Below, piece by piece: positions 1 through 6,212 of a DNA stretch of 6,321 bases. The stretch is from Oscillospiraceae bacterium (GTDB taxonomy: Bacteria > Bacillota > Clostridia > Oscillospirales > Oscillospiraceae), in assembly GCA_017435245.1 (NCBI GenBank), contig JAFSFK010000154.1:1-6321 (forward strand), read 5' to 3'. The translations under genes were made by a program, and so were the position numbers. Positions within the stretch are counted from its first letter, which is position 1. Each line of letters begins with the position of its first letter. Below the pieces are notes generated by a model, which did no database searches, was not told where the DNA came from, and saw only the letters and a program-made list of their open reading frames with translations.

Positions 1-541
<541 letters not shown>

Positions 542-624
542 TGTTTCTCACGTCTCCTCAAGTTTATTTGATGGGTGCAAAGGCGGGGAGGGCATACCTC
601 CACACCATAGATTTTCACCTAATA

Positions 625-653
625 AGGATATCACAAAATGTGCCGGGAGGAAA
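625..653 (-). promoter_or_regulatory. glgC: Possible glgC promoter with extended -10
   Basis: Reading the minus strand, TATCCT (630-625) is preceded by TGA (633-631), which makes an extended -10 box. The hexamer 17 bp upstream, TTTCCT (653-648), is a poor -35, as is common with an extended -10. The inferred start near 618 gives a leader of about 77 nt before the glgC ATG. This rests on sequence pattern only. Confidence 0.35.
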
Positions 654-769
654 GGGACAAAATCACTGAAAGTTGATGGGAGATTCTGTCAATATTCACA
701 AATGGATAGGCGGTATTTTTGGGGTTACTGGGAAAAAGCGACAGATTTTGACATAGACCGCCGGCAGGT

Positions 770-872
770 AAATTCCAGTTTATCGAGCAGTTGTGCACCG
801 CACCCAAAGGCTTCCCCTTGAGGGGAAGGCTTGGATCGTGCGTTTTTTGAACAGCTCGATAAATCGGAATTT
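770..872. repeat. 103-bp inverted-repeat element (MITE-like) with internal hairpin
   Basis: The ends are imperfect inverted repeats. The left end (770-790) fits AAATTCCRRTTTATCGARC followed by AG, and the reverse complement of 852-872 matches it at 18 of 21 positions (differences at the two RR positions and one more). Between them is a hairpin, CTTCCCC (811-817), loop TTGA, GGGGAAG (822-828), which extends to 10 pairs with one G-G mismatch (807-832). A further single copy of the end sequence lies at 6173-6194, beyond thrC. No transposase and no clear target-site duplication are visible, so it could be a non-autonomous mobile element or another kind of dispersed palindromic repeat. Confidence 0.6.
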
Positions 873-885
873 GAAGATTTGGGGC

Positions 886-919
886 AGAAAAACCCCGGAA
901 GGGGTCAGCCTTCCGGGGT
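886..919 (-). terminator. Rho-independent terminator of the hom-lysC-asd operon
   Basis: On the minus strand, arms CCCCGGAAGG (918-909) and CCTTCCGGGG (902-893) form a perfect 10-bp GC-rich stem with a 6-nt loop, extendable by one T-A/A-T pair (919 with 892). The stem is followed by TTTTT (892-888). It starts 11 bp after the asd stop codon, so it is placed to end the three-gene transcript. Confidence 0.92.
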
Positions 920-929
920 GGATATGAAC

Positions 930-1934
930 TTATTTCTCGATCAGCAGTTCGGCGATCTGGATGCAGTTCAGAGCAGCGCCCTTACGGACCTGGTCGCCGC
1001 AGCACCACAGGCACAGGCCGTTGGGGTCGGTCAGGTCGGGACGGATACGGCCCACGAACACCAGATCCTGGCCGGTGGTATCCAGAGGCATAGGATATTC
1101 CTTGGCGTTCAGATCGTCCACCAGCTTCACGCCGGGAGCGTCCTTCAGGATCTCACGGGCTTCCTCTACGGAAATGGGACGGTCAAACTTCAGCTGTGCG
1201 GAGATGGAGTGGCTGCGCATAACGGGAACACGGACGCAGGTGCAGGAGACATTCATCTCGGGCAGATGCATGATCTTGCGGCCCTCGAAATGCAGCTTCA
1301 TTTCCTCACTGGTGTAGCCTTCCATCTGCTCGCCGCCGATCTGGGGGATCAGGTTGTAGGCGATCTGGTAAGCGAAGGTCTTGACCTGTACGTCCTTACC
1401 TGCCTGCAGGGCTTCCACCTGCTCCTTCAGCTCAGCCATACCGGCAACGCCTGCGCCGGAAACAGCCTGATAGGTGGATGCCACCATGCTCTTGATGGGG
1501 GAGAGCTTATTCAGGGCGTTGACGGCGGTAACAGTGATGATGGTGGAGCAGTTGGGGTTGGAGATGATACCCTTATTCCACTTCACATCCTCGGGGTTGA
1601 CCTCGGGAACGACCAGAGGCACATCGTCTCTCAGACGGAAAGCGGAGGAGTTATCCACGAACACGGCACCGGCCTTGACGATGGCGGGAGCGAAGCGCTC
1701 AGCAATGTCATTCTCGGCAGCGCCCAGAACGATGTCCACGCCCTCAAAGGCCTCATCGCAGGCCAGCTCGATGGCCACATCCTCGCCGTTAAACTTGATG
1801 GTCTTGCCCACGCTTCTGGCAGATGCCAGAGGCAGCAGCTTGCCAACGGGGAAGTTACGCTCTTCCAGAAGATTGATCATTTCCTGACCAACGGCGCCGG
1901 TAGCGCCCAGAACAGCTACAGTATACTTTTTCAT
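930..1934 (-). CDS. asd: Aspartate-semialdehyde dehydrogenase
   Basis: Asd reduces L-aspartyl-4-phosphate to L-aspartate-4-semialdehyde with NADPH, the second step of the aspartate pathway and the branch point toward lysine/diaminopimelate and homoserine. The 334-residue product has the usual family length. The Rossmann loop GATGAVGQEM is at residues 10-19. SNPNCSTI at 125-132 carries the nucleophile Cys129, STYQAVSGAG at 153-162 carries Gln156, and CVRVPVMRSHS at 233-243 carries substrate-binding Arg235 and the active-site base His242; the Arg-His spacing matches E. coli Arg267/His274. The C-terminal KGAALNCIQIAELL closes the dimerisation domain. An in-frame ATG ten codons upstream would place the ribosome binding site inside the coding region, so I chose the ATG at 1934. 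It is the last gene of the operon, 73 nt after lysC and 11 nt before a terminator. All key residues are intact. Confidence 0.97.
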   Translation of the reverse strand: MKKYTVAVLGATGAVGQEMINLLEERNFPVGKLLPLASARSVGKTIKFNGEDVAIELACDEAFEGVDIVLGAAENDIAERFAPAIVKAGAVFVDNSSAFRLRDDVPLVVPEVNPEDVKWNKGIISNPNCSTIITVTAVNALNKLSPIKSMVASTYQAVSGAGVAGMAELKEQVEALQAGKDVQVKTFAYQIAYNLIPQIGGEQMEGYTSEEMKLHFEGRKIMHLPEMNVSCTCVRVPVMRSHSISAQLKFDRPISVEEAREILKDAPGVKLVDDLNAKEYPMPLDTTGQDLVFVGRIRPDLTDPNGLCLWCCGDQVRKGAALNCIQIAELLIEK

Positions 1935-1940
1935 TTTGTT

Positions 1941-1946
1941 ACCTCC
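1941..1946 (-). promoter_or_regulatory. asd: Ribosome binding site that fixes the asd start
   Basis: GGAGGT on the minus strand lies 6 nt before the ATG at 1934. This marks the MKKYTVAVLG start rather than the in-frame ATG at 1964. Confidence 0.88.
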
Positions 1947-1961
1947 AATTTGGATGGATTG

Positions 1962-1980
1962 CACAGGGGGTCAGCCTGTG
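1962..1980 (-). other. Intercistronic hairpin in the lysC-asd gap
   Basis: CACAGG and CCTGTG form a 6-bp stem with a 7-nt loop about 15 nt upstream of the asd ribosome binding site. It has no T-tract after it, so it is not a good terminator. It might mark an RNA processing or stabilising site, or it may be chance. A weaker 5-bp pairing (TAAGG/CCTTA, 2010-1993) begins at the lysC stop codon. I see no clear promoter in this 73-nt gap. Confidence 0.3.
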
Positions 1981-2007
1981 GATTCGATATTTTAAGGTTT
2001 TGCCGCC

Positions 2008-3327
2008 TTATTTAACGAAACTGTTGTACAGCACCCGGATGGCTTCGGCAAAGTCCTTATTGTCCACGCCGAAGATGATGTTCAGTTCATCCGGACCCTG
2101 GTTAATCATACGGATATTGATGCCCTTCTCGCCCAGAGCGGCAAAGATCTTGCCGGAAACGCCGGGACGGAATGCCATCCGGTGACCCACGGCAGCGACC
2201 ACGGCGATCTCATCCAGAACGGTGAGATTGTCGGGCTTTACCTCCCGCTGGATCTCTGCCATCACATTGTACAGGTGCGGAGCCAGGGTGGCGGTGGGGA
2301 TCACCAGAGAAACATTGTCGATGCCGTTGGGCACGAAGTCCACGGAAATTCCGTGGCGCTCCAGGATGGACAGCACCTTTCTCAGCACGCCAACCTGGCT
2401 GGTCATGCCACGCTTGAACATGGTGATGATGGAGAAGTCCTTCTTGCCGGTGATGCCGGTGACCACACGGTCGGGATCAGACTCGTTCTTGTAGTCCTCC
2501 TGAATGATGGTGCCGGGATGGTCGGGATCGTTGGTATTGCGGATATTTACGGGGATATTCTTCTCCCGGACGGGGAAGATGGTCAGCTCGTGAAGCACCT
2601 GAGCGCCTGCGTAGCTCAGCTCCCGCAGCTCGTCATAGGTGATCTCGGGGATGGGCTGGGGATTCTCTACGATCCGGGGGTCAGCCATGAGAATACCGGA
2701 CACGTCGGTCCAGTTTTCATAGACATCGGCATTCAGAGCGGCAGCTGCCAGTGCGCCGGAGATGTCGCTGCCGCCACGGGAGAAGGTGCGCACTGCACCG
2801 TTAGGCATCACGCCGTAAAAGCCGGGGATGACAGCATACTCGCCCTCGCCCACCAGCTCCTGCAGAGCGGGGTAGGAGGCTTCCTTATCCACAGTGCCGT
2901 CCATAGCGAACTTTACCCAATCGGCAGAGTCCACGAACTTGAAGCCTAAGAATGCGGCCATCAGCTTGGCGGAGAAATACTCACCACGGCTGACCAGCTC
3001 ATCCTGGGAAACGGATTTAGCATCCAGCTTCTCTTTCAGCTGGGCGAATTCGCTCTCCAGGTCCAGGTCAAGACCCAGCTCGTCACGAATCTCCAGGTAA
3101 CGGGAGGTGATCATCTCAAATACGGGGGTGCTGTCCACGCCGTACTGGACGTGTGCGTGGCACAGATACAGAAGGTCCGTCAGCTTGTGATCGGCGGAAA
3201 AACGCTTGCCGGCGGCGGATACGATGACCACACGGCGGTCGGGGTCAGCCAGAACGATGTCACGAACCTTGCGGTACTGACCGGCGTCTGCCATAGAGGA
3301 GCCGCCGAACTTGGTTACTTTCAACAT
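2008..3327 (-). CDS. lysC: Aspartate kinase, monofunctional, class III (YclM-like), with two ACT domains
   Basis: Aspartokinase phosphorylates L-aspartate with ATP, the first committed step to lysine, threonine and methionine. The 439-residue product has the amino-acid kinase domain at about 1-285. The nucleotide-binding KFGGSS is at 6-11, VVIVSAAGKR at 33-42, SRGEYFSAKLMAA at 113-125 (Glu115 for aspartate), TFSRGGSDISGA at 181-192, and ENWTDVSGI with MADPR around 204-218. ACT domain 1 is at about 297-365 and ACT domain 2 at about 372-439 (MINQGPDELNIIFGV, 407-421), so feedback inhibition by an end product is likely. I cannot tell from sequence whether the effector is lysine, threonine or both. 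The family resembles B. subtilis YclM (aspartokinase III) rather than the alpha/beta LysC type, so thrD or yclM could equally be used as a name. The ATG at 3327 has AGGAA (3341-3337) 9 nt upstream. It follows hom by 27 nt. Confidence 0.95.
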   Translation of the reverse strand: MLKVTKFGGSSMADAGQYRKVRDIVLADPDRRVVIVSAAGKRFSADHKLTDLLYLCHAHVQYGVDSTPVFEMITSRYLEIRDELGLDLDLESEFAQLKEKLDAKSVSQDELVSRGEYFSAKLMAAFLGFKFVDSADWVKFAMDGTVDKEASYPALQELVGEGEYAVIPGFYGVMPNGAVRTFSRGGSDISGALAAAALNADVYENWTDVSGILMADPRIVENPQPIPEITYDELRELSYAGAQVLHELTIFPVREKNIPVNIRNTNDPDHPGTIIQEDYKNESDPDRVVTGITGKKDFSIITMFKRGMTSQVGVLRKVLSILERHGISVDFVPNGIDNVSLVIPTATLAPHLYNVMAEIQREVKPDNLTVLDEIAVVAAVGHRMAFRPGVSGKIFAALGEKGINIRMINQGPDELNIIFGVDNKDFAEAIRVLYNSFVK

Positions 3328-3354
3328 AGGGGATTCTTCCTTTCGGGGGATGGA

Positions 3355-4476
3355 TTACTCAGCAAAGGCTGCGATGAAGGCGTCTTTATGCTCAGCCTTC
3401 CATGCGTGCATCTGGGCAACGGGAACAGGCTTGGTGACGATGGCATCGCCCCAGCTTTCAGCCTTGTTCTGCTCGATCCAGCTGTCGGTGCAGCCGCTGA
3501 CATAGTAGCACAGCGCATCGGTATTCACTGCGGCAGTCTTTTCGCCGTAGGGACTGTAGAAGCCCTTGCCTGCAAGAACGTCGGCACAATCCTGCACCAC
3601 ATTATATGCGGTGGGGTAGCGGCCTGCGCCCTGACCGAAGAAACTCATACGTCCGGAGGCGCTGCCAACCAAGGTAATGAGGTTATAGTTGGCGGGAACG
3701 GCAGCCTCGGGGTTGCCCTCCTTCACCAGGGTGGGCTGAACATAGGCAGCAATGCCGCTTTCACAGCGCTTGCCGGTGGAGATCAGCTTGCACACCAAGC
3801 CATGATTCTTGAAATTCTCCACATCGGATGCCTTGATGGTGCTGATGCCGCACACGGGAACGGTCTCGGGGATCAGGCTGATGCCAAAGCCGATGTTAGA
3901 GGACAGGATCACCTTGTGCCAGGTGTCGATGCCTTCCACGTCGGTGGTGGGGTTTGCCTCAGCATAACCCAGAGCCTGTGCCTGGGAAAGGGCGTCGGCG
4001 TATGTAAGACCCAGGCGGGTCATAGAATCAAGAATGTAGTTGCAGGTGCCGTTCATAATGCCGCCCACAGACTCAATGGTCTGGATCCGGCGGGCACGCT
4101 CCAGTTCGCTCAGCCAGCCGATACCGCCGCCAACGGCTGCGGTGCAGCGGAAGCTGATACCCTTTTTCTGTGCCAGGGGGATCAGCTCGTCATAGAAGCT
4201 GGCAACCAATGCCTTATTGGAGGTGACGATATTCTTGCCTGCCTCCATAGCGGCACGGACAAATTCATAAGCGGGGTGCAGGCCGCCCATAGCCTCCACC
4301 ACGGTATCGATGGAATCATCATTTACGATGGATGCAATATCCTTAACGGCCTCAGCGTCGGGCAGGGAGATCTCCTCCAAGCACAGGATCTTTGTTACCT
4401 GCATATCCTCACGATCCTGGGTCAGATCATATACACCACGGCCAACAACGCCGAATCCCAACAGACCAATTCTCAT
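3355..4476 (-). CDS. hom: Homoserine dehydrogenase without a complete ACT domain
   Basis: Hom reduces aspartate semialdehyde to homoserine with NAD(P)H, the first step unique to threonine and methionine. The 373-residue product begins MRIGLLGFGVVGRGV, the Rossmann nucleotide site (about 1-15). SNKALVA at 86-92 holds Lys88, GGGIGWL is at 116-122, and GGIMNGTCNYIL is at 138-149. GYAEANPTTDVEGIDTWHK at 170-188 holds Glu173, Asp179, Asp184 and Lys188, matching the substrate and proton-transfer residues Glu208, Asp214, Asp219 and Lys223 of the yeast enzyme. AGRYPTAYNVVQD (284-296) is the family's C-terminal core motif. Many Firmicute Hom proteins are near 430 residues with a C-terminal ACT domain; here only about 53 residues follow the core. 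Variants include GGGIG where GGGIP is usual, NGTCN for NGTTN and EANPT for EADPT. The ATG at 4476 has a strong AGGAGGT (4489-4483) 6 nt upstream. It is the first gene of the operon and diverges from thrC. Confidence 0.93.
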   Translation of the reverse strand: MRIGLLGFGVVGRGVYDLTQDREDMQVTKILCLEEISLPDAEAVKDIASIVNDDSIDTVVEAMGGLHPAYEFVRAAMEAGKNIVTSNKALVASFYDELIPLAQKKGISFRCTAAVGGGIGWLSELERARRIQTIESVGGIMNGTCNYILDSMTRLGLTYADALSQAQALGYAEANPTTDVEGIDTWHKVILSSNIGFGISLIPETVPVCGISTIKASDVENFKNHGLVCKLISTGKRCESGIAAYVQPTLVKEGNPEAAVPANYNLITLVGSASGRMSFFGQGAGRYPTAYNVVQDCADVLAGKGFYSPYGEKTAAVNTDALCYYVSGCTDSWIEQNKAESWGDAIVTKPVPVAQMHAWKAEHKDAFIAAFAE

Positions 4477-4515
4477 ATTCTTACCTCCTGTTTTTCTTCT
4501 TCTCTCTTTTGCGAT

Positions 4516-4554
4516 AAAAGGAGTGTGCTTTCACACAAAAAACACTTGCCTTTT
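4516..4554 (-). other. hom operon leader with two competing hairpins
   Basis: The leader of about 82 nt begins near 4558 if the promoter call is right. On the minus strand, AAAAGG (4554-4549) and AGTGT (4546-4542) can pair with ACACT (4526-4522) and CCTTTT (4521-4516), giving 11 pairs with a 2-nt bulge. A nested hairpin, GTGTG (4536-4532), loop AAAG, CACAC (4527-4523), uses part of the same 3' arm, so the two are mutually exclusive. There is no T-box motif, no strong terminator and no amino-acid-rich leader peptide. A regulatory role is only a guess. Confidence 0.3.
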
Positions 4555-4564
4555 TAACGGGAAC

Positions 4565-4593
4565 AGTATATCATATACCTACTTAAATTGCAA
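4565..4593 (-). promoter_or_regulatory. Promoter of the hom-lysC-asd operon
   Basis: On the minus strand, -35 TTGCAA (4593-4588) is separated by exactly 17 bp from -10 TATACT (4570-4565). The -10 is extended by TGA directly upstream. Transcription would start near 4558. The match to a housekeeping sigma promoter is strong, and it is placed upstream of hom with a good ribosome binding site following. Confidence 0.8.
4566..4578. promoter_or_regulatory. Perfect 13-bp dyad over the hom -10 region
   Basis: GTATATCATATAC reads the same on both strands apart from its central base (6-bp arms). It covers most of the hom -10 box, a position where a bound repressor would block the promoter. AT-rich promoter DNA yields such dyads by chance fairly often, so operator function is inference. 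Confidence 0.35.
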
Positions 4594-4596
4594 TAG

Positions 4597-4625
4597 TTGC
4601 AAAAAACAAGTTTTTGCCTTAAAAT
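4597..4625 (+). promoter_or_regulatory. thrC: Promoter of thrC
   Basis: -35 TTGCAA (4597-4602) and -10 TAAAAT (4620-4625) are separated by 17 bp. Transcription would start near 4632, giving a leader of about 37 nt. The -35 lies 3 bp from the -35 of the divergent hom promoter, so the two polymerase footprints overlap. Confidence 0.78.
4599..4617. promoter_or_regulatory. Inverted repeat in the thrC promoter spacer
   Basis: GCAAAAA (4599-4605) and TTTTTGC (4611-4617) are perfect inverted arms around a 5-bp centre, and fill most of the space between the thrC -35 and -10. A second short dyad, AATTG-TG-CAATT (4633-4644), lies at the expected transcription start. Both are candidate operator sites; neither matches an operator I can name. 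Confidence 0.35.
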
Positions 4626-4654
4626 ACACGGAAATTGTGCAATTGGCAAAGAAA

Positions 4655-4660
4655 AGAGGA
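4655..4660 (+). promoter_or_regulatory. thrC: Ribosome binding site that fixes the thrC start
   Basis: AGAGGA lies 8 nt before the ATG at 4669. The in-frame ATG-like start 24 codons upstream, at 4597, falls within the promoter and has no ribosome binding site. Confidence 0.8.
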
Positions 4661-4668
4661 CGAAAAAG

Positions 4669-6129
4669 ATGGAATATCTATCTACCAGAAACAACAAGTT
4701 CTTTGTAGACAGTGCTCAGGCAGTGCTCAGCGGTCTGGCACCGGACGGGGGACTGTATGTTCCCAGAAAGCTGCCCGAGATCGACGTGGAAGCAGTGCTG
4801 AAGATGTCTACTATGGATATGGCCTGTACCATCATCGGTGCATTGCTTCCCGATATTCCGGATATGGATGAACTGGTTCGCCGGGCTTATACCGGAAAAT
4901 TCGAGACCGAGGAGCTGACCCCCACTGTTCCTGCCGGCAATTTTACGGTGCTGGAGCTGTTCCGGGGACCTACCTCCGCTTTTAAGGATGTGGCGCTGTG
5001 TATGCTGCCCCAGCTGTTAACCGCAGCTAAGACCGTCAAGGGGATGGACGAGGATATTCTCATCCTCACCGCTACCTCCGGCGATACCGGCAAGGCGGCG
5101 CTGGCTGGCTTTGCGGATGTGGAGGGCGTGAAGATCTGCGTGTTCTATCCTCACGGGGGCGTGTCCAAGGTCCAGCGGGCCCAGATGGTTACCCAGGAGG
5201 GCAGAAATGTGGCGGTCTGCGCCGTGGAGGGTAACTTCGACGATGCCCAGACCGGCGTGAAGAATATTTTTGCCAGTTCCATTAACGGCCGTTTGCTCCG
5301 GGGCAACCGCTGCCGTCTGTCCACCGCCAACTCCATCAACATCGGCAGACTTGCTCCCCAGATCACCTATTATTTCAAGGCCTACGCAGACCTGCTCAGC
5401 CGTGGTCAGATCGCTATGGGCGACAAGGTGAATTTCTGCGTTCCCACCGGAAACTTTGGTGACATCCTGGCAGGCTACCTTGCCAAAAAGCTGGGGCTGC
5501 CTGTGGGTACGCTGGTGTGTGCTTCCAATGCCAACAATGTACTTACCGACTTCATCAATACCGGCGTTTATGACCGCCGCCGGCCTCTGCATAAGACGGT
5601 ATCTCCCTCTATGGACATTCTGGTGTCCTCCAATCTGGAGCGGCTGCTGTACTTTATTTCTGACGGCGATACGGAGCTTGTCAGCAAGCTGATGGGTCAG
5701 CTCAACTCCGAGGGCATCTACGCCGTACCCCGTGCTCTGCGCCAAGCCATCCAGACCGAGTTCTGGGCAGGCTGCTGCGATGATGCAAGAGCCCAGCAGA
5801 CCATTGCCAAGGTGTTTAAGGACTGTGGCTATCTGTGCGATACCCACACCGCCACCGGCTGGGCAGTTGCAGAAGATTATGTAAACCAAGTAAACGATGG
5901 ACGGCCTATGGTGGTGCTCTCCACCGCATCTCCCTACAAGTTCCCGGCAGCGGTGCTGTCCTCTCTGGAGAGCGTGGAGGGGAATGACGAGTTTAAGCAG
6001 ATGGAGCGGCTGCAGGAAGTGTCCGGCATGCCCATTCCCAAGAACCTGGCGGGTCTGGATAAAAAGCCGGAGCGCCATACCAATGTGATCCCCAAGGACC
6101 AGATGCTGGAATACGTGACAAGACTGTAA
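4669..6129 (+). CDS. thrC: Threonine synthase (PLP-dependent, long form)
   Basis: ThrC converts O-phospho-L-homoserine and water to L-threonine and phosphate, the last step of threonine synthesis, using pyridoxal phosphate. The product has 486 residues, typical of the long (E. coli/yeast-like) form. The start MEYLSTRN and GLAPDGGLYVP (22-32) mark the N-terminal threonine synthase domain. FRGPTSAFKDVAL (98-110) holds the PLP-binding Lys106, and TATSGDTGKAAL (134-145) and PTGNFGDILAGY (259-270) are cofactor and phosphate-binding loops of the fold-type II PLP family. STASPYKFP (418-426) is near the C terminus. The start at 4669 follows AGAGGA by 8 nt; an upstream in-frame start at 4597 would lie inside the promoter. 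It is transcribed away from hom-lysC-asd, which supply its precursor. No homoserine kinase gene is present here. All expected key residues are intact. Confidence 0.96.
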   Translation: MEYLSTRNNKFFVDSAQAVLSGLAPDGGLYVPRKLPEIDVEAVLKMSTMDMACTIIGALLPDIPDMDELVRRAYTGKFETEELTPTVPAGNFTVLELFRGPTSAFKDVALCMLPQLLTAAKTVKGMDEDILILTATSGDTGKAALAGFADVEGVKICVFYPHGGVSKVQRAQMVTQEGRNVAVCAVEGNFDDAQTGVKNIFASSINGRLLRGNRCRLSTANSINIGRLAPQITYYFKAYADLLSRGQIAMGDKVNFCVPTGNFGDILAGYLAKKLGLPVGTLVCASNANNVLTDFINTGVYDRRRPLHKTVSPSMDILVSSNLERLLYFISDGDTELVSKLMGQLNSEGIYAVPRALRQAIQTEFWAGCCDDARAQQTIAKVFKDCGYLCDTHTATGWAVAEDYVNQVNDGRPMVVLSTASPYKFPAAVLSSLESVEGNDEFKQMERLQEVSGMPIPKNLAGLDKKPERHTNVIPKDQMLEYVTRL

Positions 6130-6135
6130 ATGCGT

Positions 6136-6163
6136 GGGCGACCGTTAAGGTCGCCCTTGCTTT
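6136..6163 (+). terminator. Terminator-like hairpin after thrC
   Basis: GGGCGACC (6136-6143), loop GTTAA, GGTCGCCC (6149-6156) form a perfect 8-bp stem beginning 6 bp after the thrC stop codon. The tail TTGCTTT is T-rich but interrupted, so termination may be less efficient than at the asd terminator. The arms resemble the first hairpin of the array at 6213-6231. Confidence 0.72.
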
Positions 6164-6170
6164 GCTGCCG

Positions 6171-6194
6171 TCAAATTCCGGTTTATCGAACAGT
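6171..6194 (+). repeat. Third copy of the dispersed repeat end
   Basis: From 6173 the sequence fits AAATTCCRRTTTATCGARC followed by AGT, almost identical to 770-791 and to the reverse complement of 851-872. It shares the preceding TC with the latter copy. Here no inverted partner is visible within the window; one could lie to the right of 6321. Confidence 0.6.
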
Positions 6195-6212
6195 CTTCAA
6201 TAGAACTTGTAG

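Larger units (their letters stand above)
542..929. other. Non-coding region between the convergent-side ends of glgC and asd
   Basis: This 388-bp stretch separates the 5' end of glgC from the 3' end of asd, both on the minus strand. From left to right it holds the glgC ribosome binding site and leader, a candidate glgC promoter near 625-653, an AT-richer stretch at 655-760 in which I see no gene, a 103-bp inverted-repeat element (770-872), and the asd terminator (886-919). A TTGACA occurs on each strand (692-687 minus, 748-753 plus), but neither has a convincing -10 at the right spacing. A plus-strand reading frame that begins at 831 and runs across asd is a shadow of asd and not a gene. Confidence 0.7.

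Noticed and set aside
548..595. 15-codon minus-strand frame just before glgC (possible leader peptide)
   Set aside because: The GGAGGT lies directly against its ATG with no spacing, the peptide is proline-rich without runs of a regulatory amino acid, and no attenuator structure follows.
748..776. Plus-strand promoter starting with TTGACA at 748
   Set aside because: No acceptable -10 lies 16-18 bp downstream, and no plus-strand gene follows.
831..2015. 394-residue plus-strand reading frame opposite asd
   Set aside because: It lies antisense to asd, which has full family motifs and a strong ribosome binding site. Its His/Gly/Val-rich sequence is typical of a shadow frame, and it starts inside the repeat element without a ribosome binding site.
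2182..2949. 255-residue plus-strand reading frame opposite lysC
   Set aside because: It is a shadow of lysC with biased composition and no recognisable domain.
3151..4557. 468-residue plus-strand reading frame opposite hom and the start of lysC
   Set aside because: It is antisense to two well-supported genes, low in recognisable motifs and reads across their junction. Long antisense frames arise from the codon bias of this GC-rich DNA.
4477..4668. T-box, lysine or threonine riboswitch between hom and thrC
   Set aside because: The leaders (about 82 and 37 nt) are too short, and neither the T-box AGGGTGGNACCGCG motif nor a lysine riboswitch core is present.
5017..6078. 353-residue minus-strand reading frame opposite thrC
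   Set aside because: It is a shadow of thrC, with no family motif or credible start signal.
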